A stretch of DNA of 64,000 nt from Paenibacillus terrae. GTDB lineage: Bacteria; Bacillota; Bacilli; Paenibacillales; Paenibacillaceae. The stretch lies in contig NZ_JTHP01000001.1 in NCBI RefSeq assembly GCF_000943545.1, forward strand, positions 242,504 through 306,503, given 5' to 3'. Under the pieces are notes generated by a model, which had not been told where the DNA came from, did no database searches, and saw nothing but the letters and a program-made list of their open reading frames with translations. Below are positions 24,852 to 33,881 of the stretch, piece by piece. Each line of letters starts with the position of its first letter. The first letter of the stretch is position 1. The position numbers and the translations under genes are program-made.

Positions 24852-25961
24852 ATGAAAAAAATACAAATAGATGCGATAGAGATGATTTCCCTCATGATTC
24901 TATTTGAATTGGGAACGTCTATGATGTCCATTCCTGGAAGGGATGCGGGCAAGGATGCATGGCTGGCTATCCTCATCGCTACAGGGCTTGGGGCCCTGCT
25001 TTTTCTGTGCTACGGCAGCCTTCACAGACGCTACCCCAATTTGCTTATGACGCAATACAGCAAAGTTATCATGGGCAGAAAGGCAGGAGCCGTGATTGCT
25101 TTTTTGTATATTGTTTTTTTTATGTACGGTGGGGCACGTGATCTTCGAGATACGGGGACGCTGATTGCCGATCGGACACTCCCGCATACACCGTTAATCA
25201 TCATCAGTGCTCTGATGATCGCGCTTGTGATGTACGTGATGCATTTAGGGCTTGAAGTGGCGGGGCGAACGGCGATTTGGCTGCTGGTCTTTATGCTGGT
25301 ACTGGGGCTCGCAACGAATGTAATGCTCGTGTTGTCCGGCATTGTGGACTGGGGGAATCTGCTGCCTATTGCCCAGCATGGCTGGCAGCCGATATGGCAG
25401 GTGATTTATTCACAGGCCTTGATGCTGCCGTTTGGTGAGATGGTTACCTTTACGATGATTCTTCCCACATTAAAGAAAGACTATCGTGCCAACGGCGTTG
25501 GTGTTTCCGCTGTGCTGCTGGGGGGCATCATCCTGACCATAGTTGCGCTGGTAAACGTACTTTCACTCGGAGAGGACGTGTTCCAGCGGGCAACGTACCC
25601 GATACTATCCACGATCAGCAAGGTGGAAATATCGGATTTCATCGACAGGGTAGATGTTATTGGGGTCATGACCGTCATTATCTTTGATTTTTTTAAGATC
25701 TTTATTTTCTATTATGCGGCGATAAAGGCAGCAGAAGACGTATTTAACACTTCTAGCCGCAAGTTGCTGCTGCCATTCGGAATAATTATGCTCATATCTT
25801 CGGTACTGATGGCTCAAAGCTATCAGGAGCATATTAAAATAGGCGATTTCGTGTTGAAATACATATTCCCTATATTTTCTGTACTTTTCCCGCTCCTGTT
25901 GCTAATGGTGTCCTGGTTTAAAAAGACCGAAAACAAAAAAGGGAAGGAGAATGCTTCGTGA
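24852..25961 (+). CDS. Spore germination receptor B subunit, permease-like (first of two)
   Basis: The 369-residue integral membrane protein of the GerAB family (APC-like permease fold) has about ten hydrophobic helices. The family start is seen in ISLMILFELGTSMMSIPG, then DAWLAILIATGLGALLF and a later LPFGEMVTFTMILP. B subunits bind the germinant and may form an ion path. The start is ATG 24852, behind GGGGAGGAGG. The stop overlaps the next B gene by 4 bp. Only about a third of the residues appear shared with the next gene, so the pair is old or divergent. Confidence 0.92.
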   Translation: MKKIQIDAIEMISLMILFELGTSMMSIPGRDAGKDAWLAILIATGLGALLFLCYGSLHRRYPNLLMTQYSKVIMGRKAGAVIAFLYIVFFMYGGARDLRDTGTLIADRTLPHTPLIIISALMIALVMYVMHLGLEVAGRTAIWLLVFMLVLGLATNVMLVLSGIVDWGNLLPIAQHGWQPIWQVIYSQALMLPFGEMVTFTMILPTLKKDYRANGVGVSAVLLGGIILTIVALVNVLSLGEDVFQRATYPILSTISKVEISDFIDRVDVIGVMTVIIFDFFKIFIFYYAAIKAAEDVFNTSSRKLLLPFGIIMLISSVLMAQSYQEHIKIGDFVLKYIFPIFSVLFPLLLLMVSWFKKTENKKGKENAS

Positions 25962-27082
25962 ATCATGGTCTTGGACACGTAAGGCTGGTCAGTACCGGGC
26001 AATTGCTCATTCTTATGTTCCATTTTCTGCTGGGAAATGCGGTCATTATTAATTTGGATAATGAATATGAACGGGATACATGGATTGCCCAGCTCATCGC
26101 TATGGGTGTCGGGATCGTATTGTTCCGAATGTATACCTACACAGCAGAAATGTTTCCCGGCCAAACGTTGACCACCTATGTCCGTAAATTGCTTGGAAAC
26201 ACGAGTGGAACAGCAGTGGGGATACTGTACATTCTGTTTTTTCTGTATTTAACCAGTAGAAATCTACGCGATGAGACTGAACTGGTCCGTGTCTCCATAC
26301 TGGAAAAAACACCAAGTATGGTCGTTGCCTTTCTGATGGTAATATGTGTGATTTATGTTCTCTGGCTCGGATTTGAAGTTTTGGCCCGCACTGGACAGAT
26401 CTTTCTTTCGTTGGTGTTACTCGTCATTTTCTGGGGAACTACACTATTAATCTTATCGGGCAGCATTCATCTGGAAGAGCTGAGGCCTGTAATGAGTCAG
26501 GGCTTTAAGCCTGTACTCAGCTCAGTAATTAGAGAACGTTTGCCTTTTCCTTACGGTGAAATGATCTGTTTCATGATGTTTATCCCTTGTGTACGTAAGC
26601 CTTCACAGATGACCAGAGCAGGTTATGTGGGCATTATAGCTGCGGGCATCGTTTTAGTTGAAGTCGCCATATTAAATGTAACCGTGCTGGGTACGAATAT
26701 AACGGAGCGTTCTATCTTTCCATTATTAAGCACATTTGCGAATGTCCAGCTTTCGGAATACGTCCAGCGTCCCGATGTCATTATACTGATGTCTATGCTG
26801 ATCGGGGACTTTTTTAAAGTGGCTTTGTTCTTCTATGCATCCGCGGTGGGGATATCCGATATATTTGGTTTACCCTACCGAAAGACACTGCTTCCCTGCG
26901 GTATCCTTGTTTTACTGTGGTCCCAGATAGGAACACCGAGCCTGAGCGAGCATTTTGAATTTGGACGGCAGTCCCTAATTTATATTCATCCATTATTTGT
27001 TTACATTTTCCCCATTCTGCTTTTTCTGATGGCTCTTGTGCGAAGAAGCAGAGTTAGAAGAGGGGACTCTCAGAAAACGTGA
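25958..27082 (+). CDS. Spore germination receptor B subunit, permease-like (second of two)
   Basis: The 374-residue GerAB-type permease starts at a GTG that overlaps the previous stop (GTGA) and has a GGAAGGAG ribosome site. It has about ten hydrophobic helices and the motifs DTWIAQLIAMGVGIVLFRMYTY, LPFPYGEMICFMMFIP and VQRPDVIILMSMLIGDFFKVALFFY. Operons with two B genes are known in some Bacillus and Clostridium ger loci, and alternative B subunits can broaden germinant range. The last 90 bp overlap the opposite-strand gene at 26993. No terminator is seen after the stop. Confidence 0.9.
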   Translation: MNHGLGHVRLVSTGQLLILMFHFLLGNAVIINLDNEYERDTWIAQLIAMGVGIVLFRMYTYTAEMFPGQTLTTYVRKLLGNTSGTAVGILYILFFLYLTSRNLRDETELVRVSILEKTPSMVVAFLMVICVIYVLWLGFEVLARTGQIFLSLVLLVIFWGTTLLILSGSIHLEELRPVMSQGFKPVLSSVIRERLPFPYGEMICFMMFIPCVRKPSQMTRAGYVGIIAAGIVLVEVAILNVTVLGTNITERSIFPLLSTFANVQLSEYVQRPDVIILMSMLIGDFFKVALFFYASAVGISDIFGLPYRKTLLPCGILVLLWSQIGTPSLSEHFEFGRQSLIYIHPLFVYIFPILLFLMALVRRSRVRRGDSQKT

Positions 27083-27310
27083 CCATCGTGAGAAAAGGAA
27101 TTGAAGTGCGTATCCAATTTGCCTTTTGCCCACGGTAACAAAGAGCAACAGCAGCATTCCTGCCAAGACGATATATTCGGATGGTCGCAGGGTGCCAAAA
27201 GCCAATGAAATAGAATCCCAAGGATTATGAATACCAAATAGCCAGTTCACCAGCAGATTGGTTCCGAGCATGAGTACCATAAAGAGTGTGAATATCCAGA
27301 GTATTTTCAT
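26993..27310 (-). CDS. Small hypothetical membrane protein overlapping the ger operon end
   Basis: The 105-residue protein starts at an ATG with a GGGGGGATA ribosome site. It has two hydrophobic segments (about residues 4-24, LWIFTLFMVLMLGTNLLVNW, and 44-60, IVLAGMLLLLFVTVG) and a basic Ser/Lys-rich tail. Its last 30 codons overlap the 3' end of the second GerB gene on the other strand. No family is recognised. The good ribosome site and membrane topology support a real gene, but the tail could be read differently if the true stop of an ancestor lay earlier. It faces away from the perR-like gene, whose promoter region is upstream. Confidence 0.6.
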   Translation of the reverse strand: MKILWIFTLFMVLMLGTNLLVNWLFGIHNPWDSISLAFGTLRPSEYIVLAGMLLLLFVTVGKRQIGYALQFLFSRWSRFLRVPSSNSASSHKSHQKKQNGENVNK

Positions 27311-27437
27311 AAAATATCCCCCCGTGTGTATGAGCTGAACGTATATCTTGTATACATTGTGTTGCAAAGTGGCTCAATTTATCCGATCCCATTGACTTGA
27401 AATGAATTAGGATTTATACTTATTCTAAATTGATTTA

Positions 27438-27452
27438 TTATTGTAATTATAA
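27438..27452. promoter_or_regulatory. Candidate Per box before the perR-like gene
   Basis: TTATTGTAATTATAA matches the 7-1-7 Per-box consensus TTATAATNATTATAA at 13 of 15 positions and lies 44 bp before the start codon. It suggests autoregulation, as known for Bacillus PerR. Confidence 0.55.
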
Positions 27453-27495
27453 GTTGAGAATAAATATAATCTGCGTTCGTTAAGGGAGATGCGGT

Positions 27496-27891
27496 ATGAG
27501 AACTTTAAATTTAACTTCGCAGCGCCAAGCGGTATATGATGTGGTTCGTGAGGCCCACGATCATCCTACCGCAGCCGATGTTATGAATCGGTTGATGGAG
27601 CGCGGATATAATCTTGCCTATGGAACGGTATATAATTCGCTACGTTATTTAACAGATAAGGAATTGATCCGCGAGTTGAAGCTGGGGGAAGCTGCCAGTC
27701 GTTATGACGGACGAATGGATGATCATCAGCATATTATTTGTCAGGTATGTGGACGGGTAGATGAAGTGATGAGCGAGGTTCCACATGATTGGATCGAGAC
27801 GGTTGCGCATGAAACGGGATATACCATCGCCCATGCCCATGTCGTATTCGGAGGAGTGTGTAAGGAATGCCAAAGCAAGCGAATCAAATAA
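27496..27891 (+). CDS. perR: Fur-family regulator, PerR-like
   Basis: The 131-residue protein has the N-terminal winged helix LTSQRQAVYDVVREAHDHPTAADVMNRL and VYNSLRYLTDKELIREL. The four structural zinc ligands Cys82, Cys85, Cys122 and Cys125 and the regulatory-site pattern DDHQHIIC, with histidines at 77 and 79, follow. PerR senses peroxide by metal-catalysed oxidation of such histidines. Fur and Zur share much of this, so the PerR call rests on the shorter length, the DDHxH pattern and Per boxes before this gene and before dps. A GGGAGA ribosome site precedes the ATG. The following regulator gene overlaps its 3' end. Confidence 0.75.
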   Translation: MRTLNLTSQRQAVYDVVREAHDHPTAADVMNRLMERGYNLAYGTVYNSLRYLTDKELIRELKLGEAASRYDGRMDDHQHIICQVCGRVDEVMSEVPHDWIETVAHETGYTIAHAHVVFGGVCKECQSKRIK

Positions 27892-28706
27892 CGAATCGTT
27901 TCAAAGCAGCCGATATGCCTAAACGGGTGAAGGGTAACTGGACAACGATGTTATCCGCTCCCTCCGCCCCTGCGTTACAGACGGTTCCTTCCAATGAGCC
28001 GTTGTACTGCCCGACTACACGCCGCATCGTTCTGATCAGCTCGGTTCCGGGTGTCGTTCATGGTTTGGTACGTACGTTGTCAGACGCGTGCTTTGATGTG
28101 ATGGTGTTCCATCGCTGGGAGCCTGAAGTACAACGTCATCTGGGAAGCGATCTGCTGATTTACGATTTGACCGCTACCGATACACGGAGTGAATTACTGG
28201 ATATCCGTAATCGTCTTGAGGCGGAACAGATGAAAGATACACCCGTCATGTATGTGATTCAGGATCGGATGGCTGTTCGTGCGCATGAGCTGCTTCCTTC
28301 CGAAGAGGTGCTGGTATGGCCGCTGGCTTCTAATCATATGGTGCATGATATTGAACGGATGATTGTACGTCATCCGGCAGCTTCCCGTCAGGCAACGCAA
28401 GGTAGTCGTCGTACGGTGTTCAAGGACATCTGGATTGACCGTGATAAAATGTTAGTATATAAAGAAGAGAATCAATTAAATCTGACCAAAACGGAATATG
28501 ATTTGCTGTTGAAGCTGATTGATGCTCAAGGCAAAGTCATTTCTCGGGAGCAGATGATGCATGATATCTGGGAGACGGATTTTGTAGGCGGCAGCAATGT
28601 CGTGGATGTGCATGTCAAAAGCTTGCGCAAGAAGCTGGGCGACCGGCCTGCGGAGCCTGAATATATTGCAACGGTAAGAGGTGTAGGCTACAGATTGGCG
28701 GATTGA
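27867..28706 (+). CDS. OmpR/PhoB-type regulator with an atypical receiver domain
   Basis: The 279-residue protein ends in a clear OmpR-type winged helix: LTKTEYDLLLKLIDAQGKVISREQMM, NVVDVHVKSLRKKLG and IATVRGVGYRL. The N-terminal half (about residues 50-165) has receiver-like strands, including LLIYDL, where Asp could be the phosphorylation site. The first strand reads RRIVLISSVPG in place of the acidic DD pair, so normal phosphorylation is doubtful. No histidine kinase gene is nearby. The ATG at 27867 overlaps the perR-like gene by 25 bp and has GGAGGAG ten bases upstream. A later start near residue 17 is possible. Its role may be unphosphorylated or redox-linked control. Confidence 0.8.
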   Translation: MPKQANQITNRFKAADMPKRVKGNWTTMLSAPSAPALQTVPSNEPLYCPTTRRIVLISSVPGVVHGLVRTLSDACFDVMVFHRWEPEVQRHLGSDLLIYDLTATDTRSELLDIRNRLEAEQMKDTPVMYVIQDRMAVRAHELLPSEEVLVWPLASNHMVHDIERMIVRHPAASRQATQGSRRTVFKDIWIDRDKMLVYKEENQLNLTKTEYDLLLKLIDAQGKVISREQMMHDIWETDFVGGSNVVDVHVKSLRKKLGDRPAEPEYIATVRGVGYRLAD

Positions 28707-28800
28707 ACTGAAGCTGATCAGGCTATGAATTGCCGCTGGATGGAGACATTCGGCGGATGTATATAAATCCCTTTGAAGAAACTGACATTAGGTGTGACGG

Positions 28801-28839
28801 TTGACTTTATCAGGATATATACACTACAATCGGTAGTGT
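28801..28839 (+). promoter_or_regulatory. blaI promoter with BlaI-type operator
   Basis: TTGACT (28801-28806) and TACAAT (28825-28830) form a sigma-A promoter with an 18-bp spacer. ACACTAC-N5-GTAGTGT (28821-28839), a perfect 7-bp inverted repeat, covers the -10 box. The same operator is repeated before doxX at 30190. BlaI/MecI repressors bind TACA-TGTA type dyads, so autorepression is likely. Confidence 0.7.
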
Positions 28840-28851
28840 GAGGTGCTTCTT

Positions 28852-29265
28852 ATGAAACGACTGAATTTTAAAACTGGTGAAACCGGACTCAACCGATTTT
28901 TCGGACCTCTGGAAGCCAAAATTATGGATATTTTATGGTCCACTTCGGATCGGAGCATCAAAGAAGTGCAGACCGCGTTGGAGGGGGATCGGGACTTTAA
29001 TTTCAATACGGTGATGACCGTGATGAACCGTCTGGTGGAAAAGGGAATACTGAGTAAGAGTATACGCGGGAGAACGTCTTTGTATCGACCGGTTTTGAGC
29101 AGGGAAGAATTCAGGGATGAACAGTCCAAGGAGCTAAGCCACGAACTGGTGGATGAATTCGGTCCACTCGCTGTAAATCATATGATTGATGCTCTAGAGG
29201 TGGCTGATCCTATGCTGATCGAACGTCTGGAACAAAAAATTAAACAATGGAAAAAGGATATATAG
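28852..29265 (+). CDS. BlaI/MecI/CopY-family repressor
   Basis: The 137-residue winged-helix repressor has LEAKIMDILWSTSDRSIKEVQTALEGDRDFNFNTVMTVMNRLVEKGIL, the standard BlaI recognition region, and a C-terminal dimerisation part with a candidate protease site around SRGRTS/SREEF. In the bla system a membrane protease cleaves such repressors to release their operators. The next gene, four bases downstream, encodes the matching M56 protease. The start is ATG 28852, which has GAGGTG upstream; a GTG three codons earlier is unlikely. Operators of identical sequence flank this two-gene unit. Confidence 0.9.
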   Translation: MKRLNFKTGETGLNRFFGPLEAKIMDILWSTSDRSIKEVQTALEGDRDFNFNTVMTVMNRLVEKGILSKSIRGRTSLYRPVLSREEFRDEQSKELSHELVDEFGPLAVNHMIDALEVADPMLIERLEQKIKQWKKDI

Positions 29266-29268
29266 ACG

Positions 29269-30129
29269 ATGTGGAAAACACGTTCTAAATTACTGTTTAC
29301 AGCAGGCGCCTTTATTTCGGGTTTCGCCCTTATACAGATGGGTATGTACGCCGGGCAGCATATTTTCGGCTGGAAATTGGATTTTAACGTGTTTCAGATT
29401 TGTAGAAGTCTGTTGCAGAACTACGGAATTGGCTACATGGTGGATGCCCTCAGTGGACTCGTCTTTCTCACCTTTGGGATTGCTGGGGTAGAAGCGATAC
29501 GCCAGTGTATGGCCACAAGGGCGGCTTTCCGCAGACTGCGCCGGATGCGTGACCTGCCGCTGACGGAAGCACTGGGTGAACGATATCGTGAGCTGGGAGC
29601 CGACCGGATTTGGGTCATTGATTATACCAAGCCTGCCGCTTTCACCATGGGATTATGGAAGCCTCGCATTGTATTATCCTCCGCATTGCTGTCCCTACTG
29701 GACAAGCACGAGGAAGAGGCTGTCATATACCATGAAGCGTATCATATGAAGCATTATGATCCATTAAAAACATGGTTGCTGCAAATGTGCGCCACACTGC
29801 TGTTCTACTTGCCGGTGCTGCGTCATATTACCAACCATTATAAGATAGCCCGTGAAATTTTGGCTGACAATGAAGCAATTAAACGCACAGGTTCACCAAT
29901 GGGAATTGGAAGTGCATTGCTCAAACTGCTGAGAATGACGCCCGCGAATGCCCATCTGGTGAATTCCGCCGCTTGTTCCTCTTTTGCAGAAACGTCCATT
30001 AATTATCGGATTTCACGTATTCTAGACCCTCAGCAAGAGCCGGTAATCCAATTGCCCTGGCGTTCGATTATGTTATCCAGCTATGTGCTAGTGATGCTGA
30101 CGCTTATGTTTGCCCTGGCGTTAATGTAG
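29269..30129 (+). CDS. M56-family membrane metalloprotease (BlaR1-like, no sensor domain)
   Basis: The 286-residue protein has hydrophobic segments near residues 7-25, 55-75 and 175-195 and at the C terminus (about 265-284). The zincin motif HEAYH is at about 160-164 in AVIYHEAYHMKHYDP, followed by AREILADNEA with the third ligand. BlaR1 and MecR1 carry in addition an extracellular penicillin-binding domain of about 250 residues, which is absent here. The protein therefore cannot sense beta-lactams in the known way, and its signal is unknown. It is presumed to cleave the BlaI-type repressor encoded just upstream. Confidence 0.87.
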   Translation: MWKTRSKLLFTAGAFISGFALIQMGMYAGQHIFGWKLDFNVFQICRSLLQNYGIGYMVDALSGLVFLTFGIAGVEAIRQCMATRAAFRRLRRMRDLPLTEALGERYRELGADRIWVIDYTKPAAFTMGLWKPRIVLSSALLSLLDKHEEEAVIYHEAYHMKHYDPLKTWLLQMCATLLFYLPVLRHITNHYKIAREILADNEAIKRTGSPMGIGSALLKLLRMTPANAHLVNSAACSSFAETSINYRISRILDPQQEPVIQLPWRSIMLSSYVLVMLTLMFALALM

Positions 30130-30189
30130 TTTGGCAAGATATATCCTAATGGGTGGCGCTTTATGCGCTACCGATTATTGCTGCATAAT

Positions 30190-30208
30190 ACACTACATTT
30201 TGTAGTGT
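30190..30208 (+). promoter_or_regulatory. Second BlaI-type operator, upstream of doxX
   Basis: ACACTAC-N5-GTAGTGT, with the same 7-bp arms and spacing as the operator before blaI, lies 42 bp before the doxX start. It places doxX in the predicted BlaI regulon. Confidence 0.7.
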
Positions 30209-30249
30209 TGTTTACCTAATCTGTACACAAATTAAAAGGAGATGAGCAT

Positions 30250-30657
30250 ATGAATCAAACACTTACGAATATTGGATTACTGTTGGTACGAATCTTTACA
30301 GGGGTTATTTTTATTGTTCACGGTTCACAAAAATTTCAGGGATTAGACGGAACCTCAGGCTTCTTCCAAAGTATCGGACTTCCTGGGTGGTTGGCTCCTG
30401 TGGTCGCTACAGTTGAGCTAGTTGGCGGTATTGCGCTTGTCCTGGGCATTGGGACACGACTCGCCGGGGCAGCATTGACCATCGTTATGATTGGTGTATT
30501 GCTGACTGCTAAAAAAGGACAGCCCTTTGGCTCGATTGAATTTGATCTTCTGGTTCTGTTTGCCAGTCTTCAGCAAGCGTTGGTTGGCGCACGTTTTCTT
30601 TCGCTGGATCAGTTGTTTAGCCGTAAAAAGCATGAAAGCAGTAACGTACAGGTCTAA
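30250..30657 (+). CDS. DoxX-family membrane protein
   Basis: The 135-residue protein has four hydrophobic helices and the DoxX signature GLLLVRIFTGVIFIVHGSQKFQG near its start, with LVGGIALVLGIGTRLAGAALTIVMIGVLLT in the middle. DoxX proteins are small, poorly understood membrane proteins linked in some bacteria to thiol-stress or redox functions at the membrane. The ATG has an AAGGAGATG ribosome site. An operator identical to that of the upstream blaI gene precedes it, and a terminator follows, so it is a separate transcript in the same regulon. Confidence 0.88.
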   Translation: MNQTLTNIGLLLVRIFTGVIFIVHGSQKFQGLDGTSGFFQSIGLPGWLAPVVATVELVGGIALVLGIGTRLAGAALTIVMIGVLLTAKKGQPFGSIEFDLLVLFASLQQALVGARFLSLDQLFSRKKHESSNVQV

Positions 30658-30670
30658 ATGATCATATAAC

Positions 30671-30701
30671 CGCGTCCTTAGTCTCAGGGCGCGTTTTTTT
30701 T
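30671..30701 (+). terminator. Intrinsic terminator of doxX
   Basis: CGCGTCCT pairs with AGGGCGCG (one G-U pair), with a 7-nt loop, and is followed by eight T. It lies 13 bp after the stop codon. Confidence 0.9.
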
Positions 30702-30813
30702 GTTTTGCTCATTTACGAAAATTGGATGTAAATCATTTGCTTTATTTAACCGATATAACTTCCATCGAGTGTAATTTCAAAAACATAGCTTTTCAAGTAA
30801 AGGGGAAAAACAC

Positions 30814-32805
30814 ATGGAAAAAATGCGAAAGAGAAAAACCATTTGGACACTCAGGAACAAGCTGATTTTAGGATTTTTACTTGTTTTGTTGTTACCAAGC
30901 TTAAGTATATCTATCGCGACCTATAATTCATCATTTAATGCTATGGAGAAACAGCTCTACAGCAGTGCAAATCAGGGAGTAGCGACGGCTAATTCGGTTA
31001 TTGAATATGCACTTTCCAGTAAAATCAAAGATGTGGGTTATTTAGCTAAGGGACTCGACAGCTCCATGATTGATGGTCGAAACAGCCCGTTGATTCAGCC
31101 CAAGCTGATTCAATACATAGGTCTGCACGAGGATGCGACCGATATTTTTGTCGGTACAACAGAGGGCTTGATGATCCGCGGCGTACCCAAGGAGAACGAA
31201 GGTACATTTGATCCCCGCAAACGACCATGGTACATCGAAGCGATGAAGCAGCCCGGTAAGGTGATGATCACCCCTGTCATCATCAATTCTTCGGGTATTC
31301 CTGTTGTCGTGGTATCTCAAACGCTCTCCGATCAGTCTGGTGTTATCGGGATCTCTCTGAATCTGGAAAGTGTACGTAAACTGGCTTCCATCAAAGTGGG
31401 GCAAGAGGGATATATCATTATTTTGGATCATACGAAAAAATTTGTGGTCCACCCTACGGCTAAGCCGGGTACATCTCTTGATGCAAGCTTTATTAATGAT
31501 ATGTACGCTGCGCCGAGCGGGCAGTATACATATGTATATGAAGGTCAAGAGAAGTATCTGAATTATGTAACGAATAAGGATACCGGCTGGAAAATTGCAG
31601 GAACCTTCTATCAATCCGAGATTAGCGCTGCCACCGCTGCCATGCGTTACGTAACCATTTTCGTGCTGGCAGCCTCGTTGGTGCTTGCACTTATTGCGAT
31701 TTTCCTGATTACCCGTTCTGTCCTGGTGCCGATCCGCAGACTGCAAAAATCGGCAGAGCAGATCAGTGAAGGAGATTTGACAGGCGATTTGGAAACAGGA
31801 AAAACCGATGAGGTTGGTCAGTTGTCTTCCCACTTCCAAACGATGGTAGACAGCTTGCGCACGATGATTCGAAGCGTACACGAAACCACAGATCGGGTAA
31901 GCTCTTCGGCAGAGGAATTGGCTGCGGGTGCAGATCAGACGACCAAAGCCATTGAGCATGTCACCATAGCTATTCAGGAGGTAGCTGTGGGCAGCGAGCA
32001 GCAGGTTCAAAGCGTCAAACATGGATCCGTAAGTATGGAGGAGCTTGCCCGGCAGGCAGTGAACGTATCCGAGCGTATGATGGGCGTATCTGAGCATGTA
32101 AAGCGAAATGCCGAGTCAGCTCAAGAGGGCAGCAAGGCAGCTACGCAAGCTGTACAGAAGATGCATGACATCGACGAGACGGTTAATGATCTGGGACAGG
32201 CGATGGATTCTCTTAGCGAGCGCTCCGGTGAAATTGTGAATATTATCAGCGTTATATCCGGAATTGCTAAACAGACGAATCTGCTGGCACTGAACGCGTC
32301 CATTGAGGCGGCACGCGCCGGGGATCATGGTAAAGGGTTTGCTGTGGTTGCGACAGAGGTACGCAAGCTGGCCGAGGAATCGGCCAAATCGGCTACCTTG
32401 ATTTCGCAGCGTATTGATGCGATGCAGGTGGATATGAACCATGCTTTGGCAGCTATGCATCAAGCACGGACACGGGTTACGGAAGGAATTGATTCGGTAA
32501 GCACGTCGGAGCAATCCTTTGCAGAAATTAGCCATGCCGTGGAACGAGCGATGGAGCATATCAATGATATTACCGGAGTGACACAGGAGATGGCTCGGGG
32601 AGCAGTAGGTGTCGTTGGAATTATGAGCGACATTTCCCAGATTTCGAACGAGTCAGCGGGCAACACGGAGTCGATCTCAGCCGCCGCTGAGCAGCAGCTC
32701 GCCTCTATTGAGGAAATTGCTTCTTCCTCAGCCGATCTGAGCCAAATGGCTGAGGAACTGCGTGAGCTAGTTGGACGATTCCAGGTGGAAGGAAAAGATC
32801 AATAA
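30814..32805 (+). CDS. Methyl-accepting chemotaxis protein with dCache sensor
   Basis: The 663-residue chemoreceptor has a first membrane helix (about 20-40) and a periplasm-facing dCache_1 domain (about 45-275) with [18 protein letters not shown], a motif typical of dCache domains, many of which bind amino acids. A second membrane helix (about 283-303), a HAMP domain and a long signalling coiled coil follow. The kinase-binding tip is the [46 protein letters not shown] block at about 475-520. It would send a nutrient signal to CheA. The gene is alone between doxX and a strong bidirectional terminator. The ATG has an AAGGGGAAA ribosome site. Confidence 0.95.
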   Translation: MEKMRKRKTIWTLRNKLILGFLLVLLLPSLSISIATYNSSFNAMEKQLYSSANQGVATANSVIEYALSSKIKDVGYLAKGLDSSMIDGRNSPLIQPKLIQYIGLHEDATDIFVGTTEGLMIRGVPKENEGTFDPRKRPWYIEAMKQPGKVMITPVIINSSGIPVVVVSQTLSDQSGVIGISLNLESVRKLASIKVGQEGYIIILDHTKKFVVHPTAKPGTSLDASFINDMYAAPSGQYTYVYEGQEKYLNYVTNKDTGWKIAGTFYQSEISAATAAMRYVTIFVLAASLVLALIAIFLITRSVLVPIRRLQKSAEQISEGDLTGDLETGKTDEVGQLSSHFQTMVDSLRTMIRSVHETTDRVSSSAEELAAGADQTTKAIEHVTIAIQEVAVGSEQQVQSVKHGSVSMEELARQAVNVSERMMGVSEHVKRNAESAQEGSKAATQAVQKMHDIDETVNDLGQAMDSLSERSGEIVNIISVISGIAKQTNLLALNASIEAARAGDHGKGFAVVATEVRKLAEESAKSATLISQRIDAMQVDMNHALAAMHQARTRVTEGIDSVSTSEQSFAEISHAVERAMEHINDITGVTQEMARGAVGVVGIMSDISQISNESAGNTESISAAAEQQLASIEEIASSSADLSQMAEELRELVGRFQVEGKDQ

Positions 32806-32812
32806 AACGATA

Positions 32813-32859
32813 AAAGCGCCCGGATACATGAGTTTATCTCATGTCCGGGCGCTTTTTTT
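32813..32859. terminator. Bidirectional terminator between chemoreceptor and EamA genes
   Basis: AAGCGCCCGGA with CATGAG pairs with CTCATG and TCCGGGCGCTT to give a stem of about 17 bp. It runs into seven T on the plus strand and TTTTATCG on the minus strand, so it can serve both convergent genes. Confidence 0.93.
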
Positions 32860-32900
32860 GCATGCATTTTGCCACAACTTCTTTGTCGTAGATTTAAAGA

Positions 32901-33881
32901 CTATCTTTGGAATGACTTGCGACGATCCAGCCGAAAACGCATGCGGCGCGGACTGTCGGAAGGGCGTAGAGAGCTTCTTTGAACCATATTGTTAAGCAGC
33001 AGCGCGAAGATGACCAGCAATGTCCCGTACAGCTCAAATCGACTGATGGTATAGCCTTGGAAATACATAAGCACCAGTGTGGTAATCGGTACAAAGTTAA
33101 TAAATAAAATTCCGTTCAGTGGTGACAGCATTCGGATTCCGGCATTCCAGCTCAGCAAGGCCGCCAGCCCCGGAAGCAGGATCATAAAGCTCATTTCGTA
33201 TTTGACTGACCATACATGCTGCCAATCAGGCACCGCAACCCAGTTGAAGGCGGAGGCGGTTGCGACGACTACAAAGGAAACCAGAGTTCCGAGCAGGCAG
33301 GTTAAGGTAGAGTATCGAAGAGTGGACCACCCTGCAAAATGGCTGCCTCCCATGGAATACACGACCCATCCAATCACCCCTGCGAAAATGAGCAGCAGAG
33401 GCAGCAAATGCTGTCCGGCGAGTGTGAAGAAGGCCCATTTTCCGTTCGTAATCACGAGTATAGCTCCAGCCAGTGCGATCATCATACTGATCAGTGTGTA
33501 TTTTGGCGGCATTTTACGGGTCATGACCCATATCATCGCAATCGAAATCATCGGCATCAGCACTTCCATAATAGAAGCTACAATGGTACCTGCTGCACCC
33601 ATCGCGTGCTGTCCCTGGAAAACGGCCATATTATAAATGGTAAATCCCATCGTACCAAAGAACAGCAATGTCTTGCCCTTGCCCTCAAAGCGAAAAGCAG
33701 CCCGTCCCTCTTTGAGCCACAACAGCACAATTAATATGAGCGTAACCGAAAAATAACGTAAAAATGAAAAGTACAGCGGATTGACTTGTTGCAATGCAAT
33801 GTGCGAAACCGGAAACATGGCCCCCCAGGACATACTGGCGATCAGGCACAATAAAGATCCGGTCATGATTTGTCTATTCAT
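32901..33881 (-). CDS. EamA-family (DMT) transporter
   Basis: The 326-residue membrane protein has ten predicted helices as two EamA repeats. The first begins GSLLCLIASMSWGAMFPVSHIALQQVNPLYFSFLRYF and the second near LLLIFAGVIGWVVYSMGG. Drug/metabolite transporters of this kind usually export amino acids or other small metabolites; the substrate is unknown. The start is ATG 33881, about 12 bp behind AAGGAGGAG. It diverges from a LysR gene 180 bp away, a pairing that commonly means the regulator controls the exporter. Confidence 0.88.
   Translation of the reverse strand: MNRQIMTGSLLCLIASMSWGAMFPVSHIALQQVNPLYFSFLRYFSVTLILIVLLWLKEGRAAFRFEGKGKTLLFFGTMGFTIYNMAVFQGQHAMGAAGTIVASIMEVLMPMISIAMIWVMTRKMPPKYTLISMMIALAGAILVITNGKWAFFTLAGQHLLPLLLIFAGVIGWVVYSMGGSHFAGWSTLRYSTLTCLLGTLVSFVVVATASAFNWVAVPDWQHVWSVKYEMSFMILLPGLAALLSWNAGIRMLSPLNGILFINFVPITTLVLMYFQGYTISRFELYGTLLVIFALLLNNMVQRSSLRPSDSPRRMRFRLDRRKSFQR

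Noticed and set aside
31042..32097. A 351-codon minus-strand open frame opposite the chemoreceptor gene.
   Set aside because: The plus-strand frame is a clear MCP with all domains, and the antisense frame has no recognisable motif.
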